A DNA stretch of 64,000 bases from Candidatus Altimarinota bacterium (GCA_028689205.1 JAQTWP010000001.1:3216-67215), one strand, 5' to 3'; counted from the first letter of the stretch, positions 11,937-22,957 are shown. Notes: a model not told the origin generated them from the letters alone. Made by a program: numbers and translations.

Positions 11937-12149
11937 TTATTTAATTAAAAAAGCAAAGTTGTTTGTTCATTTTATTTCATTAGTCTTTTCATAACCAATT
12001 AATTTTAAAATATCATACTCAGATAATAATTGTTCTCGTTCATTCTGAAATATAATTCAATCCTTTAATTTTCAAGGTATATCGAATCTTCTACCGAATT
12101 CAACTAATCTTGTATATATTTTTACTTGATTAATTTGAATTCATTCTGT
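11937..12149 (-). pseudogene. Short open frame without a start codon, probable gene remnant
   Basis: About 70 codons in one frame (product reads ...KIYTRLVEFGRRFDIPGKLKDG...) ending at TAA 11937-11939. No ATG, GTG or TTG start is visible downstream of the in-frame TAA near 12150. It follows the 83-residue gene in another frame, so it may be the tail of that gene after a frameshift, or a decayed neighbour. I recognise no family. Confidence 0.35.
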
Positions 12150-12169
12150 TTGGTATTAACTTTTAACTC

Positions 12170-12421
12170 TTATTTTTGAGTTATATTTCACTCAAGTTGT
12201 ACTTTATCCAAATCACTTTGCAATTTTAGTAACATAGTATTAACTTCAATACTGATCTCTTCTCCTAAAAACATTTTCTCTTTTTCGTATTGAGTTTTGA
12301 GATTATTAATTTCTTCTTGAGTTATATATTTATTATTTGAATAATTAGAAAGCATTTCATCTAATAATAATCAGTTCTCATTACTATCAGTAATGTAATT
12401 TCATTGTTTTTCTGAAGACAT
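12170..12421 (-). CDS. Small hypothetical protein, 83 residues
   Basis: Starts ATG-TCT-TCA and ends at TAA. Acidic and helical, with a likely coiled coil over residues 30-75 (ITQEEINNLKTQYEKEK). Internal TGA codons occupy Gly-compatible positions (QGNY, NENG, LEGN). No known domain. It lies between the DUF4143 ATPase and dnaX, upstream on the same strand as the ATPase. Confidence 0.5.
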
Positions 12422-12617
12422 AATATGATTTTTTTATTTATAAAACATTTATGTAAATATTTATTTACTCAGTATATCTTACTCCATTTTTTTTTTTTTT
12501 GTCAAAAATATGAGTTAAATAGAATATTCTTTTTAATAAATACCAATAAGTTTGAATTTTTTTTAAAAACCCTTAAACTGATTTCAAATTTATACTGAAC
12601 TACAAAAAAGAAAATAA

Positions 12618-14060
12618 ATGTCATTATACCAAAAATATAGACCAAGAGATTTTAATTCTCTAGTCTGACAGGAATTCATCAAAATATCACTCAAAAATGC
12701 TTTGAAACAGAATAAGCTAGTTTGAGCATATTTGTTCTATGGTTCTCGTGGTACTGGTAAAACAACGACGGCAAGAATACTTGCCAAATGAGTTAATTGT
12801 CTAGCTCTTACAGAAGAAGGGAATCCATGTCTTGAATGTGTTAATTGTAAAGCTTTTGAAAACGAAGAGCTTATTGATATAATTGAGATTGATGCAGCAA
12901 GTAATACTTGAGTTGATAATATTAGAGATTTAATTGAAAAAGCACAGTTCCAACCCAATCAATCAAAATATAAAGTATACATAATAGACGAAGTACATAT
13001 GCTTAGTAAATGAGCATTTAATGCACTTCTCAAAACTCTTGAAGAGCCACCAAAACATGTCAAATTCATACTTGCAACTACAGAAATTCACAAAATTCCA
13101 GATACAATAATTTCGCGTACTCAGAGATACGATTTCAAAAAAATTACAGAAAATGATATAGTTGAGAGACTTAGATTTATTGGTCATAGTGAATCAATAA
13201 ATGCCGAAGAAGATGCTCTGGAACTTATTGCTAGATTATCTAAATGATGACTTCGTGACGCTATTTCTTTCTTTGAACAATATTCTATTTGAGGAAGTCT
13301 CAAGCTTGATTATCTGAAGGATAATCTTCAACTTGTCTGAGATGAATTCTTAGAAGATTTTTTATCTAATATTACTAAGTATGATTATCCGAAAGTTATA
13401 GATAATTTAAGTTTTTTAAAAGAAAAGGGAATTGATATTAAAATTTTTCTAGAAGAATTCATTTATTTCTTACATTCCAGAATTCTAGAGAATAATTCTT
13501 GAAATGAATTTATAATTTCTATGAATTTATATGATAGTCTTATTGAGATTTATTCTAAGTTAAAATCTGTTCCGAATACTTTCTTACTTCTAGAATTCTC
13601 AATTATCAAATTCCTAAAAAATGATGATATAACTAATTATTCTAATATAGTAAAAAAAGAAAATCCAAAAGTATCTGAAAGTCCTAGACTTATTATAAAA
13701 GAAGAAAAAATAGAACCAAAAAAAGATATAAAAATTGATAGTACTGAAAAAGAAGAGAATAATGAGAATACAAAGGATTTTGAGATTTGAATATTTTTAG
13801 ATAGTATAAAAAAAGATGCGGGGAAATGATTTATTCTAATGAGTCTCAAATCATCAAAACTTGTTTTTAAACAGTGAGTTTTGAAAGTTTATGCGAGCAA
13901 TGATTTTAATTATAATAAGCTTTCAACTCCCGAAATTAGAGCATATTTGGAAGATAAACTGAATTCATTATTCTGAATTCAGACTAATATTGAGCTTATT
14001 TCTAATAAAAATGAAACATCCTGAAATGATATAATATCTGACGCTATGAGTGTTTTTTAA
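12618..14060 (+). CDS. dnaX: DNA polymerase III subunit gamma/tau
   Basis: 480 residues. Clamp-loader ATPase with Walker [12 protein letters not shown] (~42), a four-cysteine zinc module ending PCLECVNC (~70), Walker [12 protein letters not shown] (~118), the [10 protein letters not shown] sensor region and [12 protein letters not shown] lysine/glutamate-rich linker (residues ~350-390) leads to a ~90-residue C-terminal domain resembling a short tau-type region. It loads the beta clamp at the replication fork. The start fits the conserved MSLYQKYRP beginning. No frameshift signal for a separate gamma form was evident, though I checked only by eye. Confidence 0.95.
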
Positions 14061-14064
14061 AGAC

Positions 14065-14243
14065 TGTCATTTCGATACCGTTTACGGTAGAGAAATCTCT
14101 TTTAGAAGCAATTATGGAAATGTAATTCCAAGTATAATTTTACTTAAAATTCTACATTCCTACAACTTTTAACTTCAAATATTTTGATTTAAAGGGACCT
14201 GCCTGCCGGTAGGCAAGGTTCCTCATTATTATTCGGAATGACA
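14065..14243. repeat. Dispersed TGTCATT...GAATGACA element, copy 2
   Basis: Lies between dnaX and the AI-2E-type permease. Starts TGTCATTTCGATACC and ends TTCGGAATGACA; its right third (GATTTAAAGGGACCTGCC and the palindrome CTGCCGGTAGGCAAGG) nearly repeats copy 1 at 7883-8051. Confidence 0.8.
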
Positions 14244-14301
14244 GTTTAATTATTATAAAAATCAACTCGTTAATTTACCTTAATATTTATTTAATTTAAA
14301 T

Positions 14302-15540
14302 ATGAAATTACCTTCAATTATAAAACTTGTTTTTAATAGATTCTTCTTTCAGAAAATTTTTGCTCTTGTTTTGCTTGTTTTGATGGCATATCTTCTCAAA
14401 TGATTCGTTTTCTTGTTTCTGACAACATTTTTATTCGCATATTTGTTTCTTAATTTCTGAGAATTTTTGAGCATAAAAATTGATAAGTATATAATTGCAA
14501 AAATTGATAATAAAAAAGCAAAAAAATTCTTATTATTTTTGTTTGCAACCAACTCAATAGTGCTATTCTTATATTTGTTTTTTATCTGAATTTTGGTTTT
14601 TGCAATTTCTGATCTTTTACCAAAAGTAGTCCAAGAACTTACTGACTTACCTAAGAATTTCCCATTTTTATCAGACCAAGCCCAAGTAAAAGAAATACTC
14701 GGAAAACTTGAGGATGTGATGAATTTTAAGCAGAATATTACTTGAACAATCCAGACATTCCTTACAGAAAGCAATTATGATATCTTACTTAAATTCCTGG
14801 CAAATATAAAAGCTGCTTGAGCATTTCTTATAGAACTTTTGATAGCACTTATATTAAGTTATGTTTTCATAGTGGATCGCAAAAAAATAAAACTATATCT
14901 AGAAGAAATAAAAAAATGAAATTTCGCATTTCTATATAATGAATATGAAATTTATTTCACCAAAATTTCTAATTGATTCGGTATAATATTCAAAGCTCAG
15001 AGTCTAATATCTATTGTAAACACTATTCTAACTGTAATAGGATTGTATTTTATTGCACTTTTCCACTGATATTCGACTTTCCCGTATATGTTAACGCTGG
15101 CAATAATTACATTTATATTTTGAATGATTCCAGTCTTATGAATGTTTCTTTCTTCTATTCCTATAATGATGATTGCATTCGCATTCTGAGCACAATTCGG
15201 TAGTTGAATTACAGTTGTTATAGAATGTCTTTTCCTAGTTGTCATAATCCATATGATTGAAGCTTACTATCTTAATCCGCGCATTGTTTCGTCTTATGCT
15301 GAACTTCCAATTTCTCTTACTTTTCTTATTTTAGTTCTTTCTGAGCAATTTTTCTGACTAGCATGATTACTTGTTTGAGTGCCAATTTTTTATATCCTAG
15401 TTGATATATTCAAAGATTTTGATATTTATCTAGGCAAAGTAAAAAAAGCTCACGAATGAATTAATTTCCTCCAAAGAGAAACAAAAAAATCAATCTCATC
15501 TGATATCAGATTATCAAGATCAGGAAAAAAAGTAATTTAA
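14302..15540 (+). CDS. AI-2E family (UPF0118) membrane permease
   Basis: 412 residues with about eight hydrophobic segments in the family's arrangement: three near the N-terminus, a soluble stretch with the conserved LP motif (residues ~110-170), then a five-helix C-terminal half that includes FGMIPVLG, GAQFG and EAYYLNPRIV, typical of this family. Members move small molecules or ions (AI-2, Na+/H+ in some cases); substrate unknown here. Many TGA-encoded Gly occur in the membrane helices. A terminator follows directly. Confidence 0.85.
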
Positions 15541-15557
15541 TAACTTATTGTTATATC

Positions 15558-15599
15558 AAAAAAATAGCATTCAGATTTTATTTGAATACTATTTTTTAT
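15558..15599. terminator. Terminator after the permease
   Basis: Imperfect inverted repeat AAAAAATAGCATTCAG / TTGAATACTATTTTTT with T tail, between the permease and the convergent surface-protein gene. Confidence 0.75.
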
Positions 15600-15618
15600 T
15601 AATTTAAATTTTAAGCTA

Positions 15619-16377
15619 TTATTTGCGTTTATATAGACGGAAAGTTGATCAAACTCAGATTCAGTTATTGATAATTGTATTTGATGAATTTGTATATGAG
15701 TTAATATTTAGACTTGTTAAATTAGATGAAACATTTAAATATCTAGTTCAAAATAATCAAACAAATTCATTATCATACCGATATCTAGTTCTTGAAATAT
15801 AACTAATATTATTTCAAAAACAAAAAATATCTACATTTGCTACTGATTTTGAAACTAAAGAGTTTGAAGCAGTTAAATATCATGTAGGTGAAGCTCAATT
15901 ACCATATGTAGAGCTTCATCATCACAATAATAATTCATTATAATAGTTTGAAACAGTATTATCATTATTAATTCTCATTCATAGTGCCATTCCAGTAGTA
16001 TTTGATACAAGCATTAAATCCATCTCATACCCACCTGCAGTATTACCATCTAATCAAGTGAAATCTACAGATGTAACTGCACTTCATCCTCAGACATAAG
16101 TTGTTGTTGCTGTATTTGTTCAAGCTCCGACAATTATTTCTTTTACTAACATACTTCATCAAGTTGGAGTCGATTCTAAGGTTTTTACTTTATTCACTAA
16201 TTCGTTCCATTTAGCAGAAGTAAGAGTATTACCAGAATTAGTATATAGAGAAGCATCATTTGTAATAGTAGTAGGTGAAGTTGTCGTCCAAGTTCACGCA
16301 GCATAGACTATTCAAGCCAAAATAAATATAGAAATTATTCCTAATCAATGTTTAAGTCAGTTTATATATGTTTTCAT
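15619..16377 (-). CDS. Surface protein with N-terminal membrane anchor and FRLYKRK tail (WN-motif family)
   Basis: 252 residues. A single hydrophobic N-terminal segment ending IVYAAG suggests a signal anchor or signal peptide. It is followed by a Thr/Ser-rich stretch, the motif SAKWNELVNKV (~52-62), a Gly-rich beta region and the terminal GSTFRLYKRK. It is a close paralogue of the next gene upstream (16418-17188), with long near-identical DNA stretches. Ends like STFRLYK are seen on phage-tail-like and adhesin-like proteins, so a cell-surface binding role is plausible but unproven. Two further genes (25654, 26208) share the anchor and WN motif. Confidence 0.7.
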
Positions 16378-16417
16378 AATTATTGTTAATTAGATTATAA
16401 GCTTATTATACTAGCTA

Positions 16418-17188
16418 TTATTTGCGTTTATACAGACGGAAAGTTGATCAAACTCAGATTGTACTTGAAACGATGGTATTAGTTCAGTTCGTATATCATT
16501 GAATACTTAATGAAGTTAAATTTGCAGATGTATTAGTATATCTTGTTCAATATAATCATAGATATTCCATATTAAACCGAAATCTTGAATTTGAAATATA
16601 ATTAATATTATTAGAATTAGAAAATATATTTATATTAGCGAATGAATTTATAGATTTGTTATTTGCTGCGGTTATAAAACCATTTGGAGGGGCAATATTG
16701 GCATATACGCCTGCTCATCACGAATACAATATTTGATTTGTATAATTTGCTATATTTGTATCATTATTTATCCTTATTCACATGGCAATATTTGTAGCAT
16801 TCGGTACAAGCATTAAATCCATCTCATACCCACCTGCAGCATTACCATCTAATCAAGTAAAATCTACAGACGTAACTGCACTTCAATTTCAAACATAAGT
16901 TGTTGTTGCTGTATTTGTTCAAGCTCCGACAATTATTTCTTTAACTAGCATACTTCATCAAGTTGGAACCGATTCCAGAACTTTAACCTTATTCACTAAT
17001 TCGTTCCATTTGGCCGAAGTAAGAGTATTACCAGAATTAGTATATAGAGAAGCATCATTTGTAATAGTAGTAGGTGAAGTTGTTGTCCAAGTTCATGTTG
17101 CATAGACTATTCATACAACCGCTATTCAGATTCACATCCCAATTCATTGAGTTATTCAGTTTTTTACTTTATTTATTAGTTCTTTCAT
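16418..17188 (-). CDS. Surface protein, paralogue of the adjacent gene (WN-motif family)
   Basis: 256 residues. The first ~30 residues differ from the paralogue (a more Gly-rich membrane segment ending VYATG), then the central region is nearly the same: TWTTTSPTTITNDA, SAKWNELVNKVKV, VPTGGSMLVKEII, followed by a diverged middle and the same GSTFRLYKRK end. The ORF-to-ORF gap is 40 bp and both read leftward, so this is a tandem duplication with the divergence concentrated in residues ~140-225, where receptor-binding surface would be expected. Function unknown; secreted or membrane-anchored. Confidence 0.7.
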
Positions 17189-17316
17189 AGGTTAATTAGT
17201 TAAGTTATAGATTATTTTTTTAAATAGTAATATATATAATTTATAAATCAACTAAAAATGTTCTATATCAATAATTTGTAAAATAATAACTTTTATGATA
17301 AAATAAAAGAAAAACT

Positions 17317-18729
17317 ATGCAAAACAATTGTAATTCAAATATTCCTTCGGGTCCTAGAATAAAACTTAATACTCATTTTTTTGATAATGAGCTTATTTTA
17401 AAGTATTCAAAAGAAATTGAAAAAAAGTTTTTTCATAGACTTTGAAAAGAAGAAAAAGAAATAGTTGAGATGATATTAGAAGGTCAATTCAAAGGTAATA
17501 TTGATATATTTTTGGAAGAACTTAAAAAAAGATGAATCAACCCAAAATCCAAATTAGTCCAGCTTTATGATAAAAGAAAAACATTACCAAAATTAGATTT
17601 TTATGAAGATATTCACGAATCAAACAAAGATATTATACCATGAGAAAAAACTGTGGGTATAATAGATATTAAATGAAGTAGTTCAATGGAATTATCCTTA
17701 TTAAGTAGTAAGATTATAAAAATGCAATTCCTTACGAATCTTTTTGAAGATAAATTCAAAGAAGAAGGATTTTGTGTAATAACACCATCATCATGAGATG
17801 ATACTATATTTTGAATTCTTTGACAAAATAGAGCTTATGAAGATTTGGCTATATTGCGTATTCTATATACTATGTTAAAAGAAATGTGAGTTGATTTTAA
17901 TTTTTTCTTCGATAAAGCGTTTATCGCACCAGAACAATTTCTTTTATTAATATGAAAAAATTCTATACATTCTTCGAATATTTGATGAGTTACCGAGATA
18001 TGTAATACATACTGAAAATTGAGGAAACAATGAAATGTTTCAAGGTTTATTTGATACTCATTTTTAGATGAAATATCTAAGGAATCTTCATTATGAAAAA
18101 CTACCAATATTCTACCTAAAATATTTAGCTCAAAAGTTAGTAGGATTATAAAAGATGATAAAATAAGAAAGTGAGAAATATATAGTGATGAAAATTTCGA
18201 TGATTTAATGGTATTATGAACTGAAAATACTCATGAAAATAAAACAGAAATATGAATAAGAAATATTCTGGAGCAATCAGAATTATGAAGAAGAATTTCT
18301 CGTATTTTAAAAACAAACAATCTCCTAATTAATCAATTCATTGAGTATCACCATGCAAGAATTGATATTGAAATTATAAAGTGAGGTTATCGTAACGATT
18401 CAGTTTTTTTAATAAATGGAATAACTACTATAAAACCACTTATAGGTAAAGAAAAAACATTGACATGATTACAACTTCTATGAGAATGATCTCTTCTTCA
18501 AGGACATAAATCTATTGCCAATGCGGATTGTAGTATTAAGAAAGATTCAATATATCTAAAAATTTCACACAGTATTTTGAATTGTATTCTAGAATGAATA
18601 CCACTTAAACTAGATGAAAATAATACCACTAATCTCCAGATTGATTACATTGACCGAGATTATATAAAAAATCTTTTTAAGAATCTGAATTCACGTAGAT
18701 TATGAGAAAATTTTAAAAAAGCAGCATAG
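17317..18729 (+). CDS. Class III nucleotide cyclase-like protein with a cNMP-binding-like C-terminus
   Basis: 470 residues, no membrane segments. Residues ~110-270 resemble a class III adenylate/guanylate cyclase catalytic domain: VGIIDIKGSSS fits the first metal-binding aspartate region and SSGDDTIFGILG the second. Around residues 370-435, LLGEGSLLQGHKSIANADCS and the following helix resemble the G-E-x-x-L / R-x-A core of cyclic-nucleotide-binding domains, with the usual Arg replaced (HKSIANA). Some catalytic positions are uncertain, so the cyclase may be degenerate. If active it would couple cNMP synthesis and sensing in one soluble protein. Confidence 0.55.
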
Positions 18730-18750
18730 TTATTATTAATCATCTTAAAT

Positions 18751-18777
18751 TTGACTTAAAAAATTTTTATATATAAT
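18751..18777 (+). promoter_or_regulatory. Promoter of the rplJ-rplL transcript
   Basis: TTGACT at 18751-18756 and a perfect TATAAT at 18772-18777, 15-bp spacer, directly upstream of the L10 leader. Confidence 0.7.
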
Positions 18778-18784
18778 GCTTGTA

Positions 18785-18912
18785 CATCTTTTGATGTAGT
18801 CGCAGACAGTAGGTGAAGATATACTTCATAAATCCTACCGAGACAAGTTATGAACTTATAATACAAGCCAGTATTTAAGTTTATTCTTATTCGCGACATC
18901 GCGAATTTTTTT
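18785..18912 (+). promoter_or_regulatory. Ribosomal protein L10 leader with downstream hairpin
   Basis: The sequence around CAGACAGTAGGTG and AAATCCTACCGAGACAAG matches the conserved kink-turn and hairpin of the bacterial L10 leader, to which the L10-(L12)4 complex binds to limit its own synthesis. The arms GTAGG / CCTAC pair. A second hairpin ATTCGCGA-TCGCGAAT with a T run (18889-18912) follows and looks like an intrinsic terminator, so regulation may be by attenuation. The rplJ start lies 50 bp downstream. Confidence 0.85.
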
Positions 18913-18961
18913 GTTTTTGAGGAGAGTACTCCTTTAATTAAATTTTAACCACAAACTACAA

Positions 18962-19669
18962 ATGGCAGTTACAAAAGCTAAAAAGGTAGAAGTTCTTGCT
19001 TCTATTGAAAATGACTTAAAAAGCGCAACTTCTGTAGCATTTACATCTAATACAAAATTAACTGTAGAAGAAGTAACTCGCTTAAGAAAAGAATTAATAA
19101 AAGTAGATGCACAATTTACTTTAGTTAAAAAAACTCTAATCCGTATTGCATTCAAAAATGTATATTGAGTAGAATTAAATGAAGATATTATGCCTGGTCA
19201 AGTTGCAATGGTAATCTCAAAATGAGATAAAATTGCAGGTATCAGTATAGTTAACAAATATGCTATTGAATTAAAAAAAGAAGAAAAAATCAAATTCGTA
19301 GGTGCTTACTTCGATGGTCAAGTTCTTGATGCTGCTGCAGCTACAAAAATTGCAACTCTACCATCTCGTGAAGTATTACTATCCAAATTACTTGGTTCTA
19401 TGAAAGCTCCTCTTTCTGCTCTTGCAAGATTCTTGGATGCTGCTAAGACTGATCTAGAAGGTAAAAAACTTACAAAAGTTTCTGATTTAATTGGTTCTCT
19501 ACCTGCTAAAGAAGAAGTTAAAGAAGAAGCTAAAATAGAAGAAAAAGCTCCAGAAGCTGTGGTAGAAACTCCAGTAGAAGAAGTTAAAGAAGAAGTAGTA
19601 ACTGAAGCTCCTGCAGAAGTTGCAGTAGAAGAAACTAAAGAAGTGGTTGCTGAAACTCCAACTGAATAA
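18962..19669 (+). CDS. rplJ: 50S ribosomal protein L10 with an acidic C-terminal extension
   Basis: 235 residues. The first ~175 match L10 (MAVTKAKKVEVL start, LRKELIKVDAQF, VKKTLIR, FDGQVLDAAAATKIATLPSREVLL, SKLLGSMKAPLSALARFL). The remaining ~55 residues are a low-complexity Glu/Ala/Val/Lys tail (repeats of VEE, KEE, APA), longer than usual for bacterial L10. L10 anchors the L7/L12 stalk to the ribosome. Only two of about nine Gly codons are TGA, fewer than in most genes here, in line with high expression. Preceded by its autoregulatory leader. Confidence 0.96.
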
Positions 19670-19699
19670 ACTCCAGCATAATAATTACACAATAATAAA

Positions 19700-19939
19700 T
19701 GTCTTCTCGAGCCAGTCGAGAGATCTAAATAAATTGAATCATTCTTTTAAATAGATTTCTCCACTTTGGTCGAAATGACAAAAAATTTTCAATTCTGACT
19801 TATTTTACAGTTTTGTCATACTGAGCTTGTCGAAGTACGAAACTGTAAAATAGCTAGATTTGAAAAATTCTAGAAAGTTCATCCTGAGTTTGGTTCAGTG
19901 TCCAATAACACTGGAGCCTGAAATAAATTCAGAATGACA
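19700..19939. repeat. Dispersed repeat cluster between rplJ and rplL
   Basis: The 305-bp rplJ-rplL gap contains palindromic pieces: CTCGAGCCAGTCGAGAG, TTTGGTCGAAATGACA, GTCATACTGAGCTTGTCGAAG and a GAATGACA end at 19932-19939. They match the ends of the other dispersed elements. The rest of the gap is AT-rich; no gene is visible. Insertion inside a ribosomal operon without destroying either gene is notable. Confidence 0.7.
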
Positions 19940-19974
19940 AACAATTAATTTTATATTTTAATTTAAATAAGACT

Positions 19975-20358
19975 ATGTCTGATGTTAAACTAAGTGCTAA
20001 TGCACAAAAAATTATGGATATGGTAGGGGAACTTACTATTATCGAATTAGCTGATCTAGTATCTGCTATGGAAGAAAAATTCGGTGTTTCTGCTGCTGCT
20101 GCAGTTGGAGTTGCTGTTGCTGGTGGTGCTGCTGATGAAGCAGAAGAAAAATCTACATTCAATGTAGTAATGACTTCAGCTGGTGGTCAAAAAATAGCTG
20201 TAATTAAAGTTGTTAGAGAAATTACTGGTCTAGGTCTTGCAGAAGCTAAAGCTCTTGCTGACAATGGTGGTAATGTTAAAGAAAACGTTAAAAAAGACGA
20301 AGCTGATGCTATCAAGAAACAACTTGAAGAAGCCGGTGCAACTATTGAATTAAAATAA
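19975..20358 (+). CDS. rplL: 50S ribosomal protein L7/L12
   Basis: 127 residues: N-terminal dimerisation region ([20 protein letters not shown]), an Ala/Gly-rich hinge (~38-55) and the C-terminal factor-binding domain ([24 protein letters not shown]). It forms the ribosomal stalk that recruits elongation factors. None of its roughly 13 Gly codons is TGA and most are GGT, in contrast with average genes of this window. A strong terminator closes the operon. Confidence 0.98.
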   Translation: MSDVKLSANAQKIMDMVGELTIIELADLVSAMEEKFGVSAAAAVGVAVAGGAADEAEEKSTFNVVMTSAGGQKIAVIKVVREITGLGLAEAKALADNGGNVKENVKKDEADAIKKQLEEAGATIELK

Positions 20359-20372
20359 TTCTAAGTTACAAT

Positions 20373-20421
20373 CTTATTAAAAACCCCTCTCAAGAAATTC
20401 TTGAGAGGGGTTTTTAATAAG
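20373..20421. terminator. Strong terminator after rplL
   Basis: Long inverted repeat with a GC-rich core, AAAAACCCCTCTCAAGAA / TTCTTGAGAGGGGTTTTT, and further AT pairing outside (CTTATT / AATAAG). It also separates rplL from the convergent pilin gene. Confidence 0.95.
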
Positions 20422-20430
20422 ACTTTTTTA

Positions 20431-22380
20431 TTATTGTTTTACCCAGGTTGTTCAAACTAGATTCCATGTTCAACCACCAGCCCGATCTGAAAAAATGCCG
20501 CTATTTTTATCGGGTCAATTATTCTGAAATGCGCCAGCTCAAATATATGTAATACTACTAGGAATTGTTACACTAGTAAGTTTATTATTATAAAAGCTCT
20601 GTTGTCAAATATTCGTAACACCACTTGGAATAGTTACACTAGTAAGTTGATTGTCATAAAAGGTATAATCTTTAATATTCGTAACACTACTAGGAATAGT
20701 TGCACTAGTAAGTTGATTATTCCTAAAAGCACCAGCTCAAATATTCGTAACACTACTAGGAATAGTTGCACTAGTAAGTTGATTACCATAAAAAGCATAA
20801 TCTCAAATACTCGTAATATTACTAGGAATAGTCACACTAGAAAGTTGATTACTTTCAAAAACTCTATCTCAAATACTCATAACACCACTTGGAATAGTCA
20901 TGTTAGTAAGTAAATTGTTTGAAAAAGCACTACTTCAAATACTCGTAACACTACTTGGAATAGTCACGCTAGTGAGTTTATTCGATCAAAAAGCACTACT
21001 TCAAATACTCGTAACACTACTTGGAATAGTCACGCTAGTAAGTAAATTGTTTGAAAAAGTAGCATCTCAAATATTCGTAACACTACTTGGAATAGTTACG
21101 CTAGTAAGTAGATTCTGTGAAAAGGCCCGATCTCAAATATTCGTAATACTATTTGGCAGAGTTACACTAGTAAGTTGATTGCCTCCAAAAGCACCATCTC
21201 AAATACTCGTAACACTACTAGGAATTGTCAAACTAGTAAGCTGATTCCCTTCAAAAGAATAATCTCAAATACTCATAACACTACTAGGAATTGTTACACT
21301 AGTAAGGTCACCATACCGTGAAAAAATATCATTTCAAATATGTAAAATATCATTTGAACCTATTTTACATGGAAAAATAATATCATTTACTACTGGCGAG
21401 TTAGTAGTATCAAATGCTGTTATTGTTTTCGTTACTGAATCGTAAGTAAAATATCATGGTTCTGTTAACTCAGTACAACTTTCTGGAGTTATAACTGTTA
21501 TATCAGTATTAGTTTTAATTTCATTGAAATACTTAGTAATTCAAAAAGTTGCTATTCAAATAGTTTCTTCATTATATCAAAGAATTCCAGTAAGAGTATT
21601 ATAATTACTCTCAGTTACTATTACTCAAGTTACAGTTGTTGCAGTATTTCAGACTAAAGCCAATATCTTATCTGGAGATATGGAATTATCTGGAGTTGTA
21701 GAATCTATCTTATATGGAAGATTGGTTGATTTATCCGCAACGAAGAATGTTCATCATAATCAAGTAGATACTAGATTACCACTTCATGTAAATAATAAAG
21801 AAGGTACATTATATATATTCATATTGGTACCAACTTGTTTTTTAATAATTCATTTATAATTACCTGATACTTTTGATTGATAAGTATTAGCTGTTGCTGA
21901 GTAAATTGTTGGGATTAGTAGATTACTATAATCAAAATCATTGATACTCTGATTATTGTTGATATTATTAAATGCTACAGGATTTTCTAATACTGCTCAT
22001 ATTTGATAGAATATTTGGTTATAACTAACTCAGTACATATAGTTACTAGAACTAAGTGGATCCACTGGAGTTTTATTTATTTTTAGTAATCTTGATATTT
22101 TATCTTGTATTGTTCATACATAACTTAGTACTTCTCAGTTTATTATTCAGGTTCCAGATATATTTTCTGGCATAGGATATATTCAAGAATTAACTTGATA
22201 AAGCTCTAATCATTTGGATAGATTAGATACATCTGCTAACTTAGAAGAATCACGAGCAGAAGAAGATTGAGAAGAGAATGATAGGAATGCAATAGTAGAT
22301 AGTATTGCTAGAATTACTATTACTACTATTAGTTCTACTAGAGTGAAGGCAGAATGACTGACTTGTTTTATATTGGACAT
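20431..22380 (-). CDS. Type IV pilin-like protein with C-terminal BspA-type leucine-rich repeats
   Basis: 649 residues. The N-terminus is a class III prepilin signal: short basic leader, then [25 protein letters not shown] with Glu at +5 of the mature helix. Residues ~45-290 are a pilin-like and linker region with Thr/Ser-rich sequence. Residues ~350-635 are about 12 leucine-rich repeats of 22 residues (pattern [22 protein letters not shown]), the LRR_5/BspA type used in surface adhesins. Fusing an adhesive LRR to a pilin leader suggests a pilus-tip or pseudopilus adhesin that could bind host or prey. The repeat Gly is TGA in most copies. Confidence 0.88.
20540..21335. repeat. Twelve tandem 66-bp repeats encoding LRR_5 units
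   Basis: The motif CAAATACTCGTAAC recurs every 66 bp (for example 20936, 21002, 21068, 21134), 22 codons per unit; the last interval is 69 bp. It encodes the leucine-rich repeat region of the pilin-like protein. Units differ at a few positions, so this is older than the 111-bp helicase repeat. Confidence 0.9.
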
Positions 22381-22479
22381 AGTTGAATTAAATTTAAAAA
22401 ATATTTTTTTTATTTAAACTCTACTAAAGTATATATAGTTCAAAGCTTATGCTATCCTTCAAATAAGTCAAGTTTAGTT

Positions 22480-22956
22480 TTACTTCCTTTCGCTCAAACT
22501 TCTTCTTATATCCATTTCAATATCTCTTTTTTTAAGAGCTTCTTTTTTCTCATACTGTTTCTTTCATTTTGCGAGAGCTATTTTTACTTTTATGAGATTT
22601 CATTTAAAATACACTTCTGTAGGAATTAATGTGAATCATTTTTCTTTGGTTTTTTGATGAAGATAAGATATATCTTTTTTATGGAGGAATAGTTTTCTTT
22701 CTCTTTCGGGATCATAAATCGTGCTATTTGTAAGCATTTTGTATTGAGAAATATGGAATTTTTGGATGAATAATTCGTTTTCTCTTATAGTAACAAAGCT
22801 TGCTTTAAGATTAAAATGTTTTTCTCTTACGCTTTTTACTTCATATCATTCTAGTTTGACACTACATTCATATTCTTTGACAACTTCATAATCATTCAAT
22901 GCTTTTTTATTGGTAAGCAGGGGAGTGATTTTGAGTATTTTTCTTTCTTTTTCCAT
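22480..22956 (-). CDS. smpB: SsrA-binding protein SmpB
   Basis: 158 residues. It matches SmpB over its length: ITPLLTNKKALNDYEV start, the EGYEVKSVREKHFNLKASFV block (canonical GTEVKSLR...), FHISQY, RERKLFLHKKDI, KGFTLIPTEVYFKGNLIKVKIALAKGKKQYEKKE and a basic tail. With tmRNA it rescues stalled ribosomes. Several conserved Gly are TGA. The start is 1 bp from the stop of the minor pilin gene upstream, so the two are translated from one message, an unusual operon partner. Confidence 0.94.
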
Positions 22957-22957
22957 T

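Noticed and set aside
20540-21335. Possible CRISPR or minisatellite array with 66-bp period
   Set aside because: It is an in-frame leucine-rich repeat coding region in a longer gene.
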